Shown: positions 12,501-24,957 of the stretch, piece by piece
Position numbering within the stretch: the first letter of the stretch is position 1
How the letters are laid out: every line of letters begins with the position of its first letter
Assembly (NCBI RefSeq): GCF_964199755.1
Contig: NC_133896.1
Span: forward strand, 82,613,815-82,677,814
DNA: 64,000 bases
From: Larus michahellis
Lineage: Eukaryota; Chordata; Aves; Charadriiformes; Laridae
Direction of reading: 5' to 3'
Position numbers and translations under genes: made by a program
The notes under the pieces: generated by a model
The model's input: the letters and a program-made list of their open reading frames with translations, nothing else
Databases searched by the model: none
Told to the model about the DNA's origin: nothing

Positions 12501-15500
12501 TTCAAGAATTTCTTGTCTGGTGTCTGGAGACTGGAGTCTGCTCAGGCCAGAGGCCCCCATGTCTGCCCTCTCCCACCTCCACCATCCTTACAGCTACATC
12601 CATCTCTTCACTCCCTAGCAGCAGATATCTCCTGTGTGATTTGTCCACCAGCCTGATCTGTGCAACCAAAAGTCTCTATGTTGCGTTGCCTTCCTGCATG
12701 TGCCTGCCAAAAGTGAATGTCTCCAATTATTGGAGTTAAATAATATTATTAGCTTTAGCTAGGGCTGTTTTGTAGCAGCCACAGTCTGCTGCTCTCAGAA
12801 GTTGGGATGTGGGCACAAGCCAAGTCTCTGCCCTGTCTTCTTGTTGGACTTTAAGCTGTCAGTGTCTCACAGGAAAGTGAATGGCTGGATCTGTCTCCTG
12901 CTAAGTCCTACTGATGTTGAGCCAGTCTTGTTGTTCTTCTGGTGCCTGGTTCTCCAGCCCCAGACCAAGACGAATAAAACTGCTGACATCTGTAAAGCAT
13001 TTTTAGCTGTGCAAAGGGCAAGCGCTGTCTGAGAAAAGCACCGAGTGTGATTGATGGCATCTTGCAAGCGTGTAACCTGCTGTCAAAAATGTTCTGTTGA
13101 TATAAGCATCTGAGGCAGGGGTCCCTACTTCTGCAAGGACCTACTCGTAACCCTACAAGGGCTACATGTTCAGCAGAGGTTAGGGGTTAGACTGAGGTTA
13201 GAGGATGTGGTGCACTGGAGAGAATGGCGCAGACCAGGTCACCTGGTGCTGCGTACAGCAAGATTCAGTTAAATGCATCTGTTGCTGTCTACTTCTCCGC
13301 AGTCCCAGTGGAAACAAGAATGTCACTGTCACTGTGCCTAACACCATCACAGAGTGGAAAGCAGAGATGTTCTGCACAGGACGTAATGGCTTTGGACTTG
13401 CTCCAGCCTCCAGTCTGCTTGTTTTCAAGCCCTTTCTTGTGGAGCTCACACTGCCATCTTCTGTGATTCAGGGTGAGACCTTCATCTTGAAGGCCACAGT
13501 CTTCAACTACCTGCAGCGATGCATGAAGGTAGGTGAGCCCTGATAGGCTCTGCAGGAAAAGCAGGGTATGGGTAGGTAGGAGATGGCTGAAATCTATGGC
13601 CCGTGATGTTTATCTTGTTACCGTCTGCCATCCCTGCTGCCCCTTCAGATCCAAGTGACCCTGGAGGAGTTTGCACACTTCCAGCTGAAGCCATGTGATG
13701 GCTGTGTCTACAGCAGCTGCTTATGTGCCAGTGAAGCCAGGACCTTTCAGTGGAGTGTCACAGCTGAGCAACTGGGTGAGAGGGACAGGGAGGTGCTGTG
13801 GTGGAATTGGGAAAGGGTGGGACCAAGGTGGGGATGTTTTGTAGGAGCTGACATGGAGTGAGACGTTGTTTACCCTGTTAACCAGAGGGTGCTCATTTGC
13901 ATTCATCATTGAGGTCATGATTGCTATTGAATTCATGCTCGGAGATACAGAATCATATAGAGCTCTGATCCAATTTTTTGTTGTCAACAGGTGACTTCTC
14001 CGGAAGCATTTCCCATTAATACAATAGAAGATGTTTAACTGACCTAAATATGTGTTATTTTCAGGGCTCATGAACATCACCCTCAGCACAGAGGCTGTGG
14101 CCACCCAAGAGCTCTGTGACAAAGAGATACCATTTGTTCCAAACCAAGGACAGAAAGACACGATCACCAAACTCCTCCTAGTCCGGGTCAGACAAGCTCT
14201 TTTGTTACACAGGAATAAAAGTGGGCTTTGTGCCATTCCCAGATCTTGTGCAGGTTAATTTGGGGAGTTACCCCTTGCTATTCAAGATGTGTAACCAGAA
14301 TATCAGGGCCTGAGCTGGGCCCAGCTGTGAGGGCTGATGGATGTGGAATGTAGAGGGATATCCTCCACTTCATACCATGGAAAACTTTAAATACGTACAC
14401 TCTTTTATGTCCTCGCTCCTGAGGTCTCTGATGAATCTTACAGCATCAGTTTCACAGGCATTAAAAAGTTATGATATTCTGAAAATGCATGTTGTTTTCT
14501 TATCTGAAATGAAAATGATTGACAATAATTTACATTTTTGTGTGATAATGATGTTACTCCAGCTGACTCTCCAGCCTGAACCAGGATTTTGTCCATATCT
14601 ATTTCTAATCCGCTTGTAATCCTGTTTGTCTCCTGTGTGCTCATTATAATGCTACTTTTATGTGCTTCCACAGCCAGAGGGAGTGTTGGTAGAAAAGGCT
14701 CACAGCTCCATCCTGTGTCCCAAAAAAGGTAGAGATACTGTTTTCTTCCTTCATCCTGCTCATCTGCCCCTTCCTGCCTAACCACCTCCTGCGTCTTTCC
14801 ACTTGTTGAAATATTTGCTCTGTGAACATGAGAAGCATATTGTGATTGTGGTGCCAGCTAGAGCCTCCCCTGGGTAAGGATGTGGGGAGGTCCAATCTTT
14901 TAGCATCAACATCCCTGATACTAATGTGACAGCTTGAGGCCTTTTTCACCTGTGGTAATAAAACAAGACTACAGAACAGGGTGAAGCTGGAGGTTATGAC
15001 TTAAGATTGCTGCTCCGATCTTGAATTTTATGGTATATGATGGGGCCATTAGCAAATTTTGAGAGCATGAGGCCCATTGAGAAGACATGCCCGCAACTGA
15101 AATCTGAAATGAAATGAGATGGAGTAACTTATGTAGAGAAAAGCAGGTGACTTCCAGGACAAGATCCTGTCAACCTCTTTAGAAGAAAGGCTGTTAGAAT
15201 AGCGCAGTCGTGATGAGGGGGATGGAAGGAGCTGAGGGTGGAATGAGACAGGGTTTTTGAAGGGATCTGCAACCTCTGTGACAGGAAAATGGGATGTTAG
15301 CACAGAACAGTCTCGAACAGTTCCTGGGGATTTTGAAGGCTGTTTTCATCAGAATCTCTTTCTTTTTGTCCTCCTTGCACATCTTACCCTGCTGGTGTCA
15401 GGGAATCCAGCACAGGAGTCTGTGTCTCTGATGTTGCCTCCAAATGTGGTTGAAGGTTCGGTCAGAGCCTCCGTCTCGGTCACCGGTAAGGAATTCAGTT

Positions 15501-18500
15501 ATGATAATACCTTTCCAAATCCCATATCTCTGCGTTTAGCCCTAGGAAAGCTCTAACTCAGAATCCCCCATACCCTTTCCGAAATTTCTGAGGCTCCGCT
15601 GCCTTGTTCTTCCCATGCGCATGGCTGCACTTCCTGGTTCCAGGTAAGTAAAGCACTCAGCAAGGGAGAGGGTGTTCTGTTTACAGGCTTCCCCTGCCAG
15701 GATGGGAATGTGTACAGCCTGTACGGAGGGCACAGTGGGACTGATAAGCTTGCGGGACAGAGGTGCCCTCCCGCTGCTGTGCTGGGGCTACCTTGCCCGG
15801 CACACTGCTGGGAGCTGGTCACAGGTAGGAGGAGGTGAATCCCCAAACCTCCTGCCCAGGAGGTGGTAAGGGTGCCTGTGCTCTGTTCCAGGTGACCTCA
15901 TGGGGACGGCACTACAGAACCTGGACCACCTGGTGCAGATGCCCCACGGCTGTGGGGAGCAGAACATGGTGCTGTTTGCCCCAATTGTCTATGTGCTGCA
16001 GTACTTGGAGAAGACGAGGCAGCTGACCCCTGAGATCAAGGAGAGGGCAACAGGATTCCTGCGCAATGGCAAGTACCGCAGACCCACCTTGCTCCTCTGC
16101 CTTCCCCTGTGTTCAACCTATCAACGGTTGCCTACTCCCCTTCCCTCCAGAGCACTCAACCACTTACAATGTTGACATCACTCCATTCCCTGCCCAGTGA
16201 TTTCACTGTAAATACCATTCTGAGCACTAATGTCCTATCCGGCTTCCCAGGGTACCAGATACAGTTGCAGTATCAACACCCTGATGGTTCCTACAGTGAA
16301 TTTGGTACTAAGGATGGGTACGGTAATACTTGGTAAGCCCTGGGCTCTCTCCCTGCTGTCTACCTGCTGTCTAAAAGCCTAGAGGTGGGCAGCTTTCTGC
16401 TTCCAACATTGAATCCTTTCTGTCCTATTGAACACAAAGTGTTCCAGATGCTTTGCAGGCTAGGGCACCCCAGGGGTATGCAGCTGTCCTTGGGATGAGC
16501 TATCCTTGGACTAGCAAACAAGGAATAGCAGAACAATAGGTGAGGAGAGACCCACCAGTTTCAAACTCCCACTTTTTCTCTTTTTCCTCAACTTCTACTT
16601 AGATTCTTTCTTTCTGCTCATTCTTCCCTCTCTCTCATTCACTCTGTCTCTTTTTGCTTTGCTCTTTTCCCTCTCTCATGTCTCTTTTCTGTTCTCCTCC
16701 CAACCAGGCTGACTGCATTTGTGGTTAAATGCTTTGTCCAAGCCAAGCCATACATTTTTCTGGACAACAGGACAATCCAAGCCGCTCTCACCTGGCTGGA
16801 GTCCCACCAGCTTCCCAATGGTTGCTTCAGAAATGTGGGCCAACTTTTTCACACGGCCATGAAGGTAGGAGCCAGAGCACCTTGAAGGACAACTCAAAGC
16901 AGTTCTTGCCAAATCTACTGGTAATTGTTTTAGTTCACTTTCCTGTGTTGTTCTGCTTTCTTGTGTGGGAGGAAGCAAGGGATAGGTGGGACCTTTACTG
17001 CAAAGCTTCAGGTCTTTGTGTGTTAACTTTCCCAGCTTTTTGGATGTTTATACTTTTTGTAGGGAGGTGTGGATGGGGAAGTCCTCTTGGCTGCCTACAT
17101 CACTGCTGCATACTTGGAGGCAGGAGAGACACCAGAGGTAAATATTGGGATTCTTTGCCATGGTCTTCCCTTAAGATCTGAATCTTGAAGAGCTTAGTGG
17201 TGTCACTGAGGCAGGCAACAGAGCGTCTGGGAGAAACTTGTGGAGAAAGTAATAGGATGGGAGAGGAAGAACTTATCACTTCTCAGGGAAAAGTCTCAAG
17301 TATCCCTTGAGGAGGACATCGCTGGCAGGGGAGAAGGTGAGGTTAGACTACAGGGAGCCATTGGAGCTCATGGCTAGATACTATGCCCATTTCCCAGGCT
17401 TTGGCTGCTCATTCCCGCTCCTCATTCGCCTCCCACCCCATCCTCCCCCCACTCCTAGTGACCTTTTGTACTATACACAGCTGAGAGCCAGTGGTGAGTA
17501 GTTGGGGAGAAGAGGTTGGTGTAGCTGCTCTCACAGTCAATTAAATAGCCATAATGACATTTTCGATATGCGTTAGCTTCCCAGACCGTGGAAGTTTGAG
17601 AAAGGAGTGCTGTAGGGGACACATGTTGTGAATCAGGGCAGTTGGAATTGCGCATCTAAGTAATAACAAGAGGGCATTCTTATAAGTGCTAAAGATCATA
17701 ACTAATTACTCTGTAGTACTGGCAGTTAAAAAAAATGTAGTCAACTTGATGGAGAAATGCTATTGCAATAGACTTTGAGAAGCAAAATTCTCTGGAAATA
17801 AGAAAAACAAGTGAAAGAGCAGTACTTTTCATTGCAACTGAAAGCAATGGCTTTAGGGAAAAAAGCAAGACAGATGTACATTAACCGTCTTTCTGGTAAC
17901 AGATATCCTTTAGGTGACCTTTTTTCGCCATGAGGACAATTAAGTGTTGGAACAGGTTGCCTAGAGAGGTTTAGTTTTCTCCATCATCGGAAGTTTTCAA
18001 GACCGGACTGGATAAAACCCTGAGCAACCTGGTCTGATCTCATAGCTAACCCTGCTTTGAACAGGAGGTTGGATTAGAGACCTTCTGAGGTCCCTTCCAA
18101 TCTGAGTTATTCTATCATTTAGTAATTCTATGAACTGTCTGAGTTTTGGCTGACTTTTGTGGAGGAGGCTTTTCACAAAACTGGATGACAAATATTTGAC
18201 ACCTACTGTGCTCTGCAGCAGAAGGAAACAAAAGGACAAGGACCTTCATCCTGGTAGAAAATGAACCAAGAGTTTGTTGTAGGTCTTAAGAACCAGTTTT
18301 GTCATTTGGGAAGGAAAGCAGAGAGACCAAAGTGTGCACCAAATCCATGAGTAAAATCCTGAAAGGGAGATAAACAAGACCTCAAAGCAATTTGCATGAT
18401 GAGCTAGTAGAAGCCACTCTGTCCTGAATAAATCCACAGAGGATGACTTAGTGCTCTGACAGTGGTGAGAAAATCTAGGTTACCACAAGTTAGGAGACTT

Positions 18501-21500
18501 CGTAAATTCCTCATGCTCCAGAGAAGATGACAACAGTGCTGTTAGCTCAGAAAGGATTGTCCGTGGAGTGAGGAATGCTTCATTGCATCACTAGATTTGT
18601 TGATGTGAAAGTAACCAGACAGTTATTCAATTGGACACGCATGCATAAACCATTGTTTTTAAATAAAATGGTCATGACAATGGGAGACACTCACAAGTAA
18701 CAACAAATACGTAAAAATATAAGTCTCACAGGACTTATCCTAGCTGCAGTGAAGGAATTTGCTGAGTAGGTCTGTGGGCATATGAAGTGGGAAACACAAA
18801 ACTTGTCATAGCACCCAGAAGAGTATATAATCCTTGAGTGGGTTATAAATTATTTTACAAAGAATACGCAATCATGGGAGGTCAAAATCCTGAGAAAGAG
18901 TTTGAGGATGTCCTGCAAGGGCTAACGCACTCAAGATGTTCAGAACAGATCCTGCTTTCCCTTACAAGCATACCTAAAAGGCCCGTGAAAGTCATTAGGG
19001 GTTAAAATGCAGAGAAAAGGTTGGAGATATTTTACAGTGTTCTGAATGAACTCATATTAAAGCATGGTTTGTATGACAAAAAGTCTAGGCAGAGACAAAC
19101 AGCCCTCTACCCCGACTCTGTGTTGGAAATGGGTCTCTTGAAACAGAACAGATCATTTATGTTGACTGCAGAAACAAATGGCGCGTTGTAGAGGAGCAGT
19201 TTCTTAGCTGGCACGTGACTGCTCCCAGGGAAGCAAAATACTTCTGTACAGCATGCACTTAGAACTGCTGTTGTCAACAGTGGGGTGAGCACGCTAAGTG
19301 TGAAAACACTTCCAGCAGAGTGGCACTCTCAGTTCTTGTCTTCACCAGAAGACAGCCACATGGGTTACGATACACGTCTGACTGTTCCTAGACAAGGTAC
19401 GAAGATGGATGATAACAGTCAGCACGTCACAGGTAGTAAGTGTTTTCACTTGAACTTTGGAAGTTGTACAAACACTAGTGATGCTACCTCCATTATAACT
19501 GTCTGGGAGAGTGAGAGATTTAAGAAACAAAAGGAATAATAAAGGATCCTCTGAACAAATTCACAAATGAGATATAATTCCTACTTATGTCTATTCAGGT
19601 ACAGAATACAAAGGTTACTGTGCTGCTTGCAGTTACATTTAAGGGCAAATAGAAAAGTAGGACTTCTGAAATGATGGAAGCTTAGCTTACTGCTTCTGCT
19701 GGGCTTTAACAAGAGAGAACAACCAAAAAACATCATCTGGATCCTGGGAACATTTGATACTCCATGAGCAGATACTATGAGCGTTTCTGAGAATTGGTGG
19801 CTGCATCTACCAATACTGCTACACCACCTAGAGAGCACAAGATGACACAGATGTTACCTTTTCTCTTTCATAGAAGGGAAAGAGGTGAGGAGAATGTTGC
19901 GTGTCAGAATAAATCTTAAATGTAGCCCTTGTGGGATCCTTGCTTTACTTAACCAAGAGGCCACTGGAAGAGGGGAAAACATGAAGTGCTGTAGTTGCAC
20001 ACGTATGGGACAGGCAACCACTGCGAGCCTTTGGCTCATGTTTGGAATAGCATAGCTGAATGCTGGAATACAATGCTGCTGAGACCCAGTGGGTTTGCTG
20101 TTCCCTGCCGACAACAGTACTGGTGTTCCAGGGGAAACTGGAAATCCCGGTGACCTTGTAAGGCACCTTGGAGGGGAACTGAACACAGTGATCTCGGTCA
20201 GTAGGCTGGGTGTAAGCATTTGCAATTGTGTGTTGTTGCTCTTGTCATGTTTGGACTTGGAAAGTATGACACGGGGGTGTTATTGCAGCAGTAAAGGTGT
20301 TCGTTTCACTGAGAGAGCACTGATGAAACCCATGACTAGCTCAGGGGGGTGCCTATGAAGCACCTTGCACCAAGGAGACCCTGCTTACTGGTGCTGCACT
20401 GGTACAGACAGAAGAGCTGAGGCTCAAGCACGGAGACACCTTGGTGTGGGGTACTTTTCGCGCTGGCGTATGCTAATGCATCCTTCTGCTTGTGTACCTC
20501 AGCGTTTGCCTGCCTCACGTGTGCCTGTGTGTGACCAACATCTGTGCAACTCTTCTCTGCAGAGTACGGTGGTGCGCAAGGCTCTGGGCTGCATCGCTCC
20601 TTCTGTTCCCACAGCTGCCAGCACTTACACCCAAGCCCTGCTGGCCTACACCTTTGCCCTGGCTAAGGACTCTCAACGCACACAAGAGCTACTTGATAAG
20701 CTTGATCGAAAGGCGATCAGAGCAGGTACGGGAATCTCAGTGCCAGGTGAACGTCAGAGAAGGGACGAGCAACCTTTCCGAGCCTTTGGTTACATGCAAC
20801 CTAGAAGGACTATGGTCCTTACCCTTTAGGTCTTAAATCCTGTCCTTCACCAAAGAGACTTTTTAGACATCCAGTCTATGAAATCAAGGTATGTGCTGGC
20901 CATACTGTAGTGTGGGTGCTGATTTCCTTCAAACCTCTCATACTTTTCTAATACCTGCAGTAGAGGTTGGGCTCCGAGAGAAGCGGGCTTTTTTAGGCAG
21001 GACTGCAAAGTGCCAGAGAGGGAAGCAAGCTGGCAAGCTGCCCCACTTCTTGTTAGTCCCTGGCCCCCAGGACTGGCTAGTGGGTAGCTAGCTAGTATCA
21101 GATAATTAGTGGACCTGGCAAACAGGGCGATGGAGAAGTTGGACATCTGGGAGGTAATATGTATGCAGATTACTGGCATATTAGTTTTTGCGTATCACCT
21201 CGGCAAATGGGTCTTCAAATGCATAAATATGGAGTGTTGGGTATTGCAAAATACATGGGATTGCAGTTCACCCAGTGACGTGATGACCCAGCCATGAGGT
21301 ATTTACTCAATGGTCTTTGCATACACAAGCCACTGTGACTCCTAGGCCTTCAGGATTTCTTTCCTGACATCCCTCAATGTCATCTACTCTTTTCCTTTCC
21401 CAGGTGGGCAGATCCACTGGAGTCAGACCCCATCCAAGCCGAGGCCCAGCACCAGCCCTTTGTCGGAGACACAGTCTGTGGATGTGGAGCTGACAGCCTA

Positions 21501-24032
21501 TGTCCTCCTGGCCCTGCTCTCCAAGTCCAATAGCACAGGGTCTGATCTCACCACAGCGTCTGGCATCGTGGCCTGGCTCACAAGGCAGCAGAATGCCTAT
21601 GGAGGGTTTGCCTCAACACAGGTAACTCACAGACAGGGAAGGCATTGTGGCTTGAGAAAAAGAACCTCTGCGCAATATATGCAAGTGTGAAAATAACAGC
21701 ATGAAGGCTTTGAGGAGAGGAGCCCTAGTATACGGAGGTCCTCACAATGGCGAGGACCCAAGTGTCTTTGGGTCTCGGAGCCGCAAAGGAAATGCGCAAA
21801 TATAATTGTTTCTTCCTTTTCAGGACACAGTAGTCGCTTTGCAGGCCTTGGCTAAGTACGCAGCACTGACACACAGCACACAAGGGGCTGCAGAAGTGAG
21901 GGTGAAGTCCCAGAGAGGCTTTGAGAGGAAGTTCCAAGTCTCCTACCAGAACCGGCTGTTGGTGCGGGAGGCGGCACTGACAGAAGTCCCGGGGAAGTTC
22001 TTGGTGGAGGCCCACGGCAGCTGTTGTGTCTTTACCCAAGTAGGTAGCCCCCTTCCCACAGACCCTGCTGTGGCAACCCTTTGCTCATCATCTTATCAAA
22101 GCCAAAAGTCTCCGTTGCTGCTCTATGCAAAGAAATGTGCATTAACTAGGTTTTAATCGCAGCCTGTTGCCAATGCAATGAACCTGTGTGCCGAAGGAGA
22201 CTCAAGAGACATAACATGTCCAAATGTGAGGACAATGGTGCTTCCACGGTTCTCAGGGCATTGGAGGATGGAAGTCTGCACAGTGATCCCACTACTGTGG
22301 GCCTAACTCTCACAGTCTCGAGGGGAAGGGCGAGGAGAAGGAGCCCCAGCTGGAAGGATCATGGAAGGTTTCCAATCTGAGTGATGAGTGTGCTCACTGT
22401 GTATGGTTTATCCAGTCACTGTCTGGAGTCCATATCTTGAAGATTAGTCTAGTCAGTGAAAAAAAAAGGTGTGATGATGATATTGAACTAATTATCCATG
22501 TCTTATTCTGTCGTCTTCTCTCTCCCTGCAGATGGTGCTGAGGTACAACGTGCCCTCCCCACAGGTCTCCACATCCTTTGCTGTGCGAGTGAAAACTGAG
22601 CCAGTCAATTGCACGGAAGATGATACACACTCCGTTACTGTCTATGTCAATGTCAGGTGACTATAAGGACACAGCTCCACTTGGGAAGGAAAGTCAGGCA
22701 TGGCTGGAGAGATGAGGGGTGCTTCTTGGCTGCAATGGAGACACCGGGCAGTTTCAGCAGAAGGTCCAGATGGCAGATGGAGAAGGAAGGGTACAAGTGT
22801 CTTTGGGGATGGGGAAATGTTTCCAAGGGCTTTGGTTCTTGCTAGGGAGAGGAGTGTACGTAGTCACCTCAGGTTGGGGATACTCAGAGCAGCGCAGCCA
22901 TCATCTGCCTCCTGCGAGAGGGACCAGTGACTGCTTCAGCCCTGGTCCTGGCTGGGCTGGGAGAGACTGTCTTTTTGGCCTTTTCCCCCAGGTACACTGG
23001 GAAGAGATCCACTTCCAACATGGTGATCGTGGAGATATCCCTACTGTCTGGATTCGTCCTGGCTCCAGGATCCGGGATGCCTGTAAGAAGCCTGGAATTA
23101 GGGTGATGATGTGGTGTCAGCGGGACCATCCATGCCCAAGGAGAGGGGGAGGTTGCATAGGAAGGTGTTGCCTGTCTCTCGAGCAATCTCACCATCCCTT
23201 CCCCTCTGCCACACAACAAACATGAACACTTACTCTCTCTTTGTGCCTTGAGGATGGTGATCCTTCCGGCTCAATTAACTCAGCATATCCTTGACAGCTA
23301 AGTAGCCTAGGTTCCTGTCCTTGGGTTTTGCAGGAGCTGAGTAGTCCTGCGGGGAGATCAGCTTGAAGGGCTAAGAGCACAAAATAAGTTTGGAAGTGAG
23401 TGAATGAGAATCTGCCCACTCACGCTTAGATGAACCTTGTTGGGATGACTCACACTTGGTTTTCAAAAGACCCAACTAAGTTGCTTCTTCTGCTGTCCCG
23501 TCCTAGCTGCAGCATTGGCACCCTGTGAGAAGAACTGAGAAAACACAAGGAGGTGTTGCCCTCTACTTGGACAAGGTATGTGCGTGTTGTACTAGAGACG
23601 CTGCAGGAGCGGAGGACAGTGGCAGAGCTGTGTGGGGAGTCAAGGACTGGGCTAGCAGAGCAGGATATTAAAGATTCATCTTGAAGTCCTGCCTTTGACT
23701 CAACAGAGCTGTTATTGTCTGTCAGTAGGATCAAATTTAGATGAGGAATAAAAAGAAGAGCTCGTAAGTGAGCTGTTATTTGCTTTTCTTCCCCAGCTGA
23801 GCCATAAGTCCGAGACATGTGTTCTGCATCTGGAGCGGGAGGTTGGGGTGACCAACCTGAAGCCAGGCCATGTCAGGGTCTATGACTACTACCATCCAGG
23901 TGAGTGTGGAACCATGGGGTGCCAAGTCTGTCTGGGTGTTTGCGCTTGGTTCTGTGCAAGGATAACTTAGGTCTCTCATGTCCTGTTGCAGAGGAGCAGG
24001 CCCTGGCTGATTATAATGTCTTCTGCATCTGA
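545..24032 (+). CDS. A2ML1: Gene A: alpha-2-macroglobulin-like protein 1 type protease inhibitor (5' partial)
   Basis: Secreted thioester protease trap of the A2M family. Coding exons 2-35: 545-728, 1783-1945, 2299-2351, 3251-3268, 3761-3920, 4532-4616, 5446-5560, 5890-6004, 6350-6459, 6940-7107, 7432-7662, 8076-8139, 8918-9063, 10030-10179, 10620-10736, 11302-11449, 11906-12023, 13303-13528, 13649-13775, 14065-14186, 14674-14728, 15402-15485, 15892-16068, 16251-16332, 16708-16864, 17063-17137, 20563-20725, 21404-21621, 21824-22039, 22532-22656, 22992-23082, 23507-23575, 23797-23899, 23992-24032. They sum to 4276 nt: one base completing a split codon, then 1424 codons and the stop. Every junction keeps frame, and all splice sites are GT-AG except the GC donor after the thioester exon. 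Order: macroglobulin domains, bait region, complement-like thioester domain with GCGEQ, receptor-binding domain. No frameshift or stop was found, so it looks functional. The nearest family I recall is A2ML1 rather than chicken ovostatin; exact orthology among bird copies is not settled. Confidence 0.9.
2715..2920 (+). repeat. CR1 LINE 3' fragment in gene A intron 4
   Basis: Degraded plus-strand CR1 tail. Visible landmarks are the 'aggaaaaa' stretch, a 'gaaacaggtgcccc agagaaggc' segment equivalent to the usual CR1 'aacaggctgcccagagagg', 'ggagatgttcaa', 'gttggactcttgacctcc' and 'aggttccttccaa' before the terminal 'tgtgatcttg'. It is clearly old, with many substitutions. The edges are approximate. 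Confidence 0.75.
3251..3268 (+). other. Gene A micro-exon 5 (18 nt)
   Basis: A six-codon exon (Ile-Ser-Leu-Phe-Leu-Gln) between a strong polypyrimidine-AG acceptor and a GTGAGT donor. It joins two in-frame neighbours. The equivalent exon in gene B and in A2M/A2ML1 has 21 nt (seven codons, with a start like Tyr-Pro/Ser-Met-Val), so gene A has lost one codon here. No alternative upstream AG that would restore 21 nt was seen. Confidence 0.8.
8539..8554. repeat. Poly(T) tract, intron 13 of gene A
   Basis: An uninterrupted run of 16 T within the intron between exons 13 and 14. It is too far from the acceptor (about 360 bp) to be its polypyrimidine tract. Simple low-complexity sequence. Confidence 0.9.
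11302..12023 (+). other. Gene A bait region (exons 17 and 18)
   Basis: Exons 11302-11449 and 11906-12023 encode the protease-cleaved bait segment. It is flanked by the conserved entry ([18 protein letters not shown]) and exit ([11 protein letters not shown]) motifs. About 57 residues separate the entry Cys from the exit motif. They are rich in Thr, Ser, Pro and Met: five Met, and only one Arg and no Lys in the first 50. This predicts cleavage mainly by enzymes preferring hydrophobic or small residues (chymotrypsin-, elastase- or metalloprotease-like), not trypsin-like enzymes; that is inference from composition. The exon 18 acceptor is a tandem CAGCAG site (start 11906 or 11909). Confidence 0.82.
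15892..16068 (+). other. Gene A thioester exon 24
   Basis: A 177-nt exon, the usual family length, with the motif [15 protein letters not shown]. The Cys and Gln of GCGEQ form the internal thioester that reacts with the trapped protease. All motif residues are intact. The exon is followed by a GC donor, not GT. It differs from the equivalent exon of gene B at only 10 of 177 positions, closer than the rest of the two genes appears to be. Confidence 0.93.
16069..16250 (+). other. Gene A intron 24, GC-AG type
   Basis: The intron begins GCAAGT directly after the codon-splitting G of the thioester exon and ends TTCCCAG. No GT donor that would keep frame lies nearby, and the next exon (16251-16332) joins in frame to give the conserved Gly-Tyr-Gln. 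GC-AG introns are a minor but functional class in vertebrates. The first 41 bases are identical to intron 24 of gene B; the rest is unrelated in length and sequence (182 against 140 bp). Confidence 0.85.
16556..16706. repeat. CT-rich low-complexity stretch
   Basis: About 150 bases of mostly C and T (repeated 'tctctc', 'ttcttt', 'ccctctctc' units) upstream of exon 26 of gene A, merging into its polypyrimidine tract. Probably just an extended splice acceptor tract with microsatellite growth. Confidence 0.7.
17138..20562 (+). other. Gene A intron 27 (3.4 kb)
   Basis: The longest intron of gene A. It lies between exon 27 (donor GTAAAT) and exon 28 (acceptor CTCTGCAG) within the thioester domain. 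The equivalent gene B intron is only 369 bp. Apart from one CR1 fragment near 17915-18133, the other 3 kb is anonymous: short open frames on both strands with no family resemblance, and no recognisable RNA gene. It may include older, unrecognisable transposon sequence. Confidence 0.75.
17915..18133 (+). repeat. CR1 LINE 3' fragment in gene A intron 27
   Basis: Plus-strand CR1 tail. It shows 'ttggaacaggttgcctagag', 'gaagttttcaagaccggact', 'gaggttggattagagacctt' and 'ggtcccttccaatctgag', followed by a degenerate 3' array of 'attctatca/attctatga' units, which is the CR1 terminus. Clearly better preserved than the copy near 2.8 kb. The 5' edge is approximate. Confidence 0.9.
22992..24032 (+). other. 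Gene A receptor-binding domain exons 32-35 and stop
   Basis: Exons 22992-23082, 23507-23575, 23797-23899 and 23992-24032 encode the A2M receptor domain, including [20 protein letters not shown] and [18 protein letters not shown]. The last residues are Phe-Cys-Ile, then TGA. In an ungapped alignment with human A2M, the two lysines known to be essential for LRP1 binding (K1370 and K1374 of mature A2M) fall on Pro and Met here. Human A2ML1, as I recall it, also lacks them, so receptor binding cannot be excluded. The stop codon is followed by one G and then a GTAGGT donor. Confidence 0.85.
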
Positions 24033-24647
24033 GGTAGGTGTGAGTCCCTTCCTCAGCCCCAGTACAGACCTGGCAGCCTGGTGACGTTTCCTCTGCAACC
24101 CACCCACCTCTTTCTTGTCCCAGAGGAGCCCTGTGTATCTCTGATACAGCATGCTCCCTTCGTCTAGGACTACGTCTAGAATTCCCTAGGCCTCCGGGGA
24201 CTTTAGTCTCTTCCTTCTGTTTACCGTTTAATGTAGTCTTTGCTGTATTGCTCTGTAGGCAGGACATGAAGTGATTAACAGGGACACTCTGCAGGGCTAT
24301 CTGGGCTGGTATAGTGCCTGGCTCTTCCTGTCAGCTGAATGACAGTGCTCATAGATGGTTTGCACTGTTCCAGAAGAACTTCCAAGCAGAATTCACGGTG
24401 CTAGTTTCAGCTTACCCTGTTTGGGTATGGAGAGTCCCACCTCTTCCTGGGGAGGGGCTGTAAAACAAGGGCATTAGATCAAACCAGAGAAACACTTTAG
24501 AGCCCTTCGTGGGAGTGTGGGATCCCTAGCTGTTAGCATCTCAGAGTTAGTAATTTGGGTCATGTTATTTTCTCTCTGGGTTACTCCCTCTTCCTGCTTT
24601 CATTTCTCCAAGGACTTGATCTGCTCCTTTACTGTCCACTGTTTCAG

Positions 24648-24945
24648 CCCACAGGGATCCCACTAGTGCGCGATGCCGTAGGACAGCAGGGCAGCTGCAT
24701 TATTGCTTCTGATATGATGGGGCATGTGTCACCTGGAAAGTCGTATCTCAATGTGCTTGGGATATTGGTGCTGAGGCAGATCTGAAGTTGGATTTCAGGA
24801 CTAAACCCAGCCCAAGAAATTCTGGTCATCCTGACAGCCATTTCCTGGTGAATTCTTTGGGGTATCTGATTAATTCTGATTGTTTTAATCCAGGGATTTT
24901 CTTGCTTGTAAAGGAATGAAAATAAAATATTAGTCACAAATCTGG
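24648..24945 (+). other. Probable 3' untranslated exon and poly(A) site of gene A
   Basis: The last coding exon ends one base after the stop at a good donor (GTAGGT at 24034), so a non-coding terminal exon is expected. The best acceptor seen is TGTTTCAG before 24648. AATAAA lies at 24921-24926, and a GT-rich stretch at 24951-24960 fits a downstream cleavage element. Only the hexamer and GT tract are direct observations; the exon start is a guess. Confidence 0.45.
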
Positions 24946-24957
24946 GTACTGTGGTGG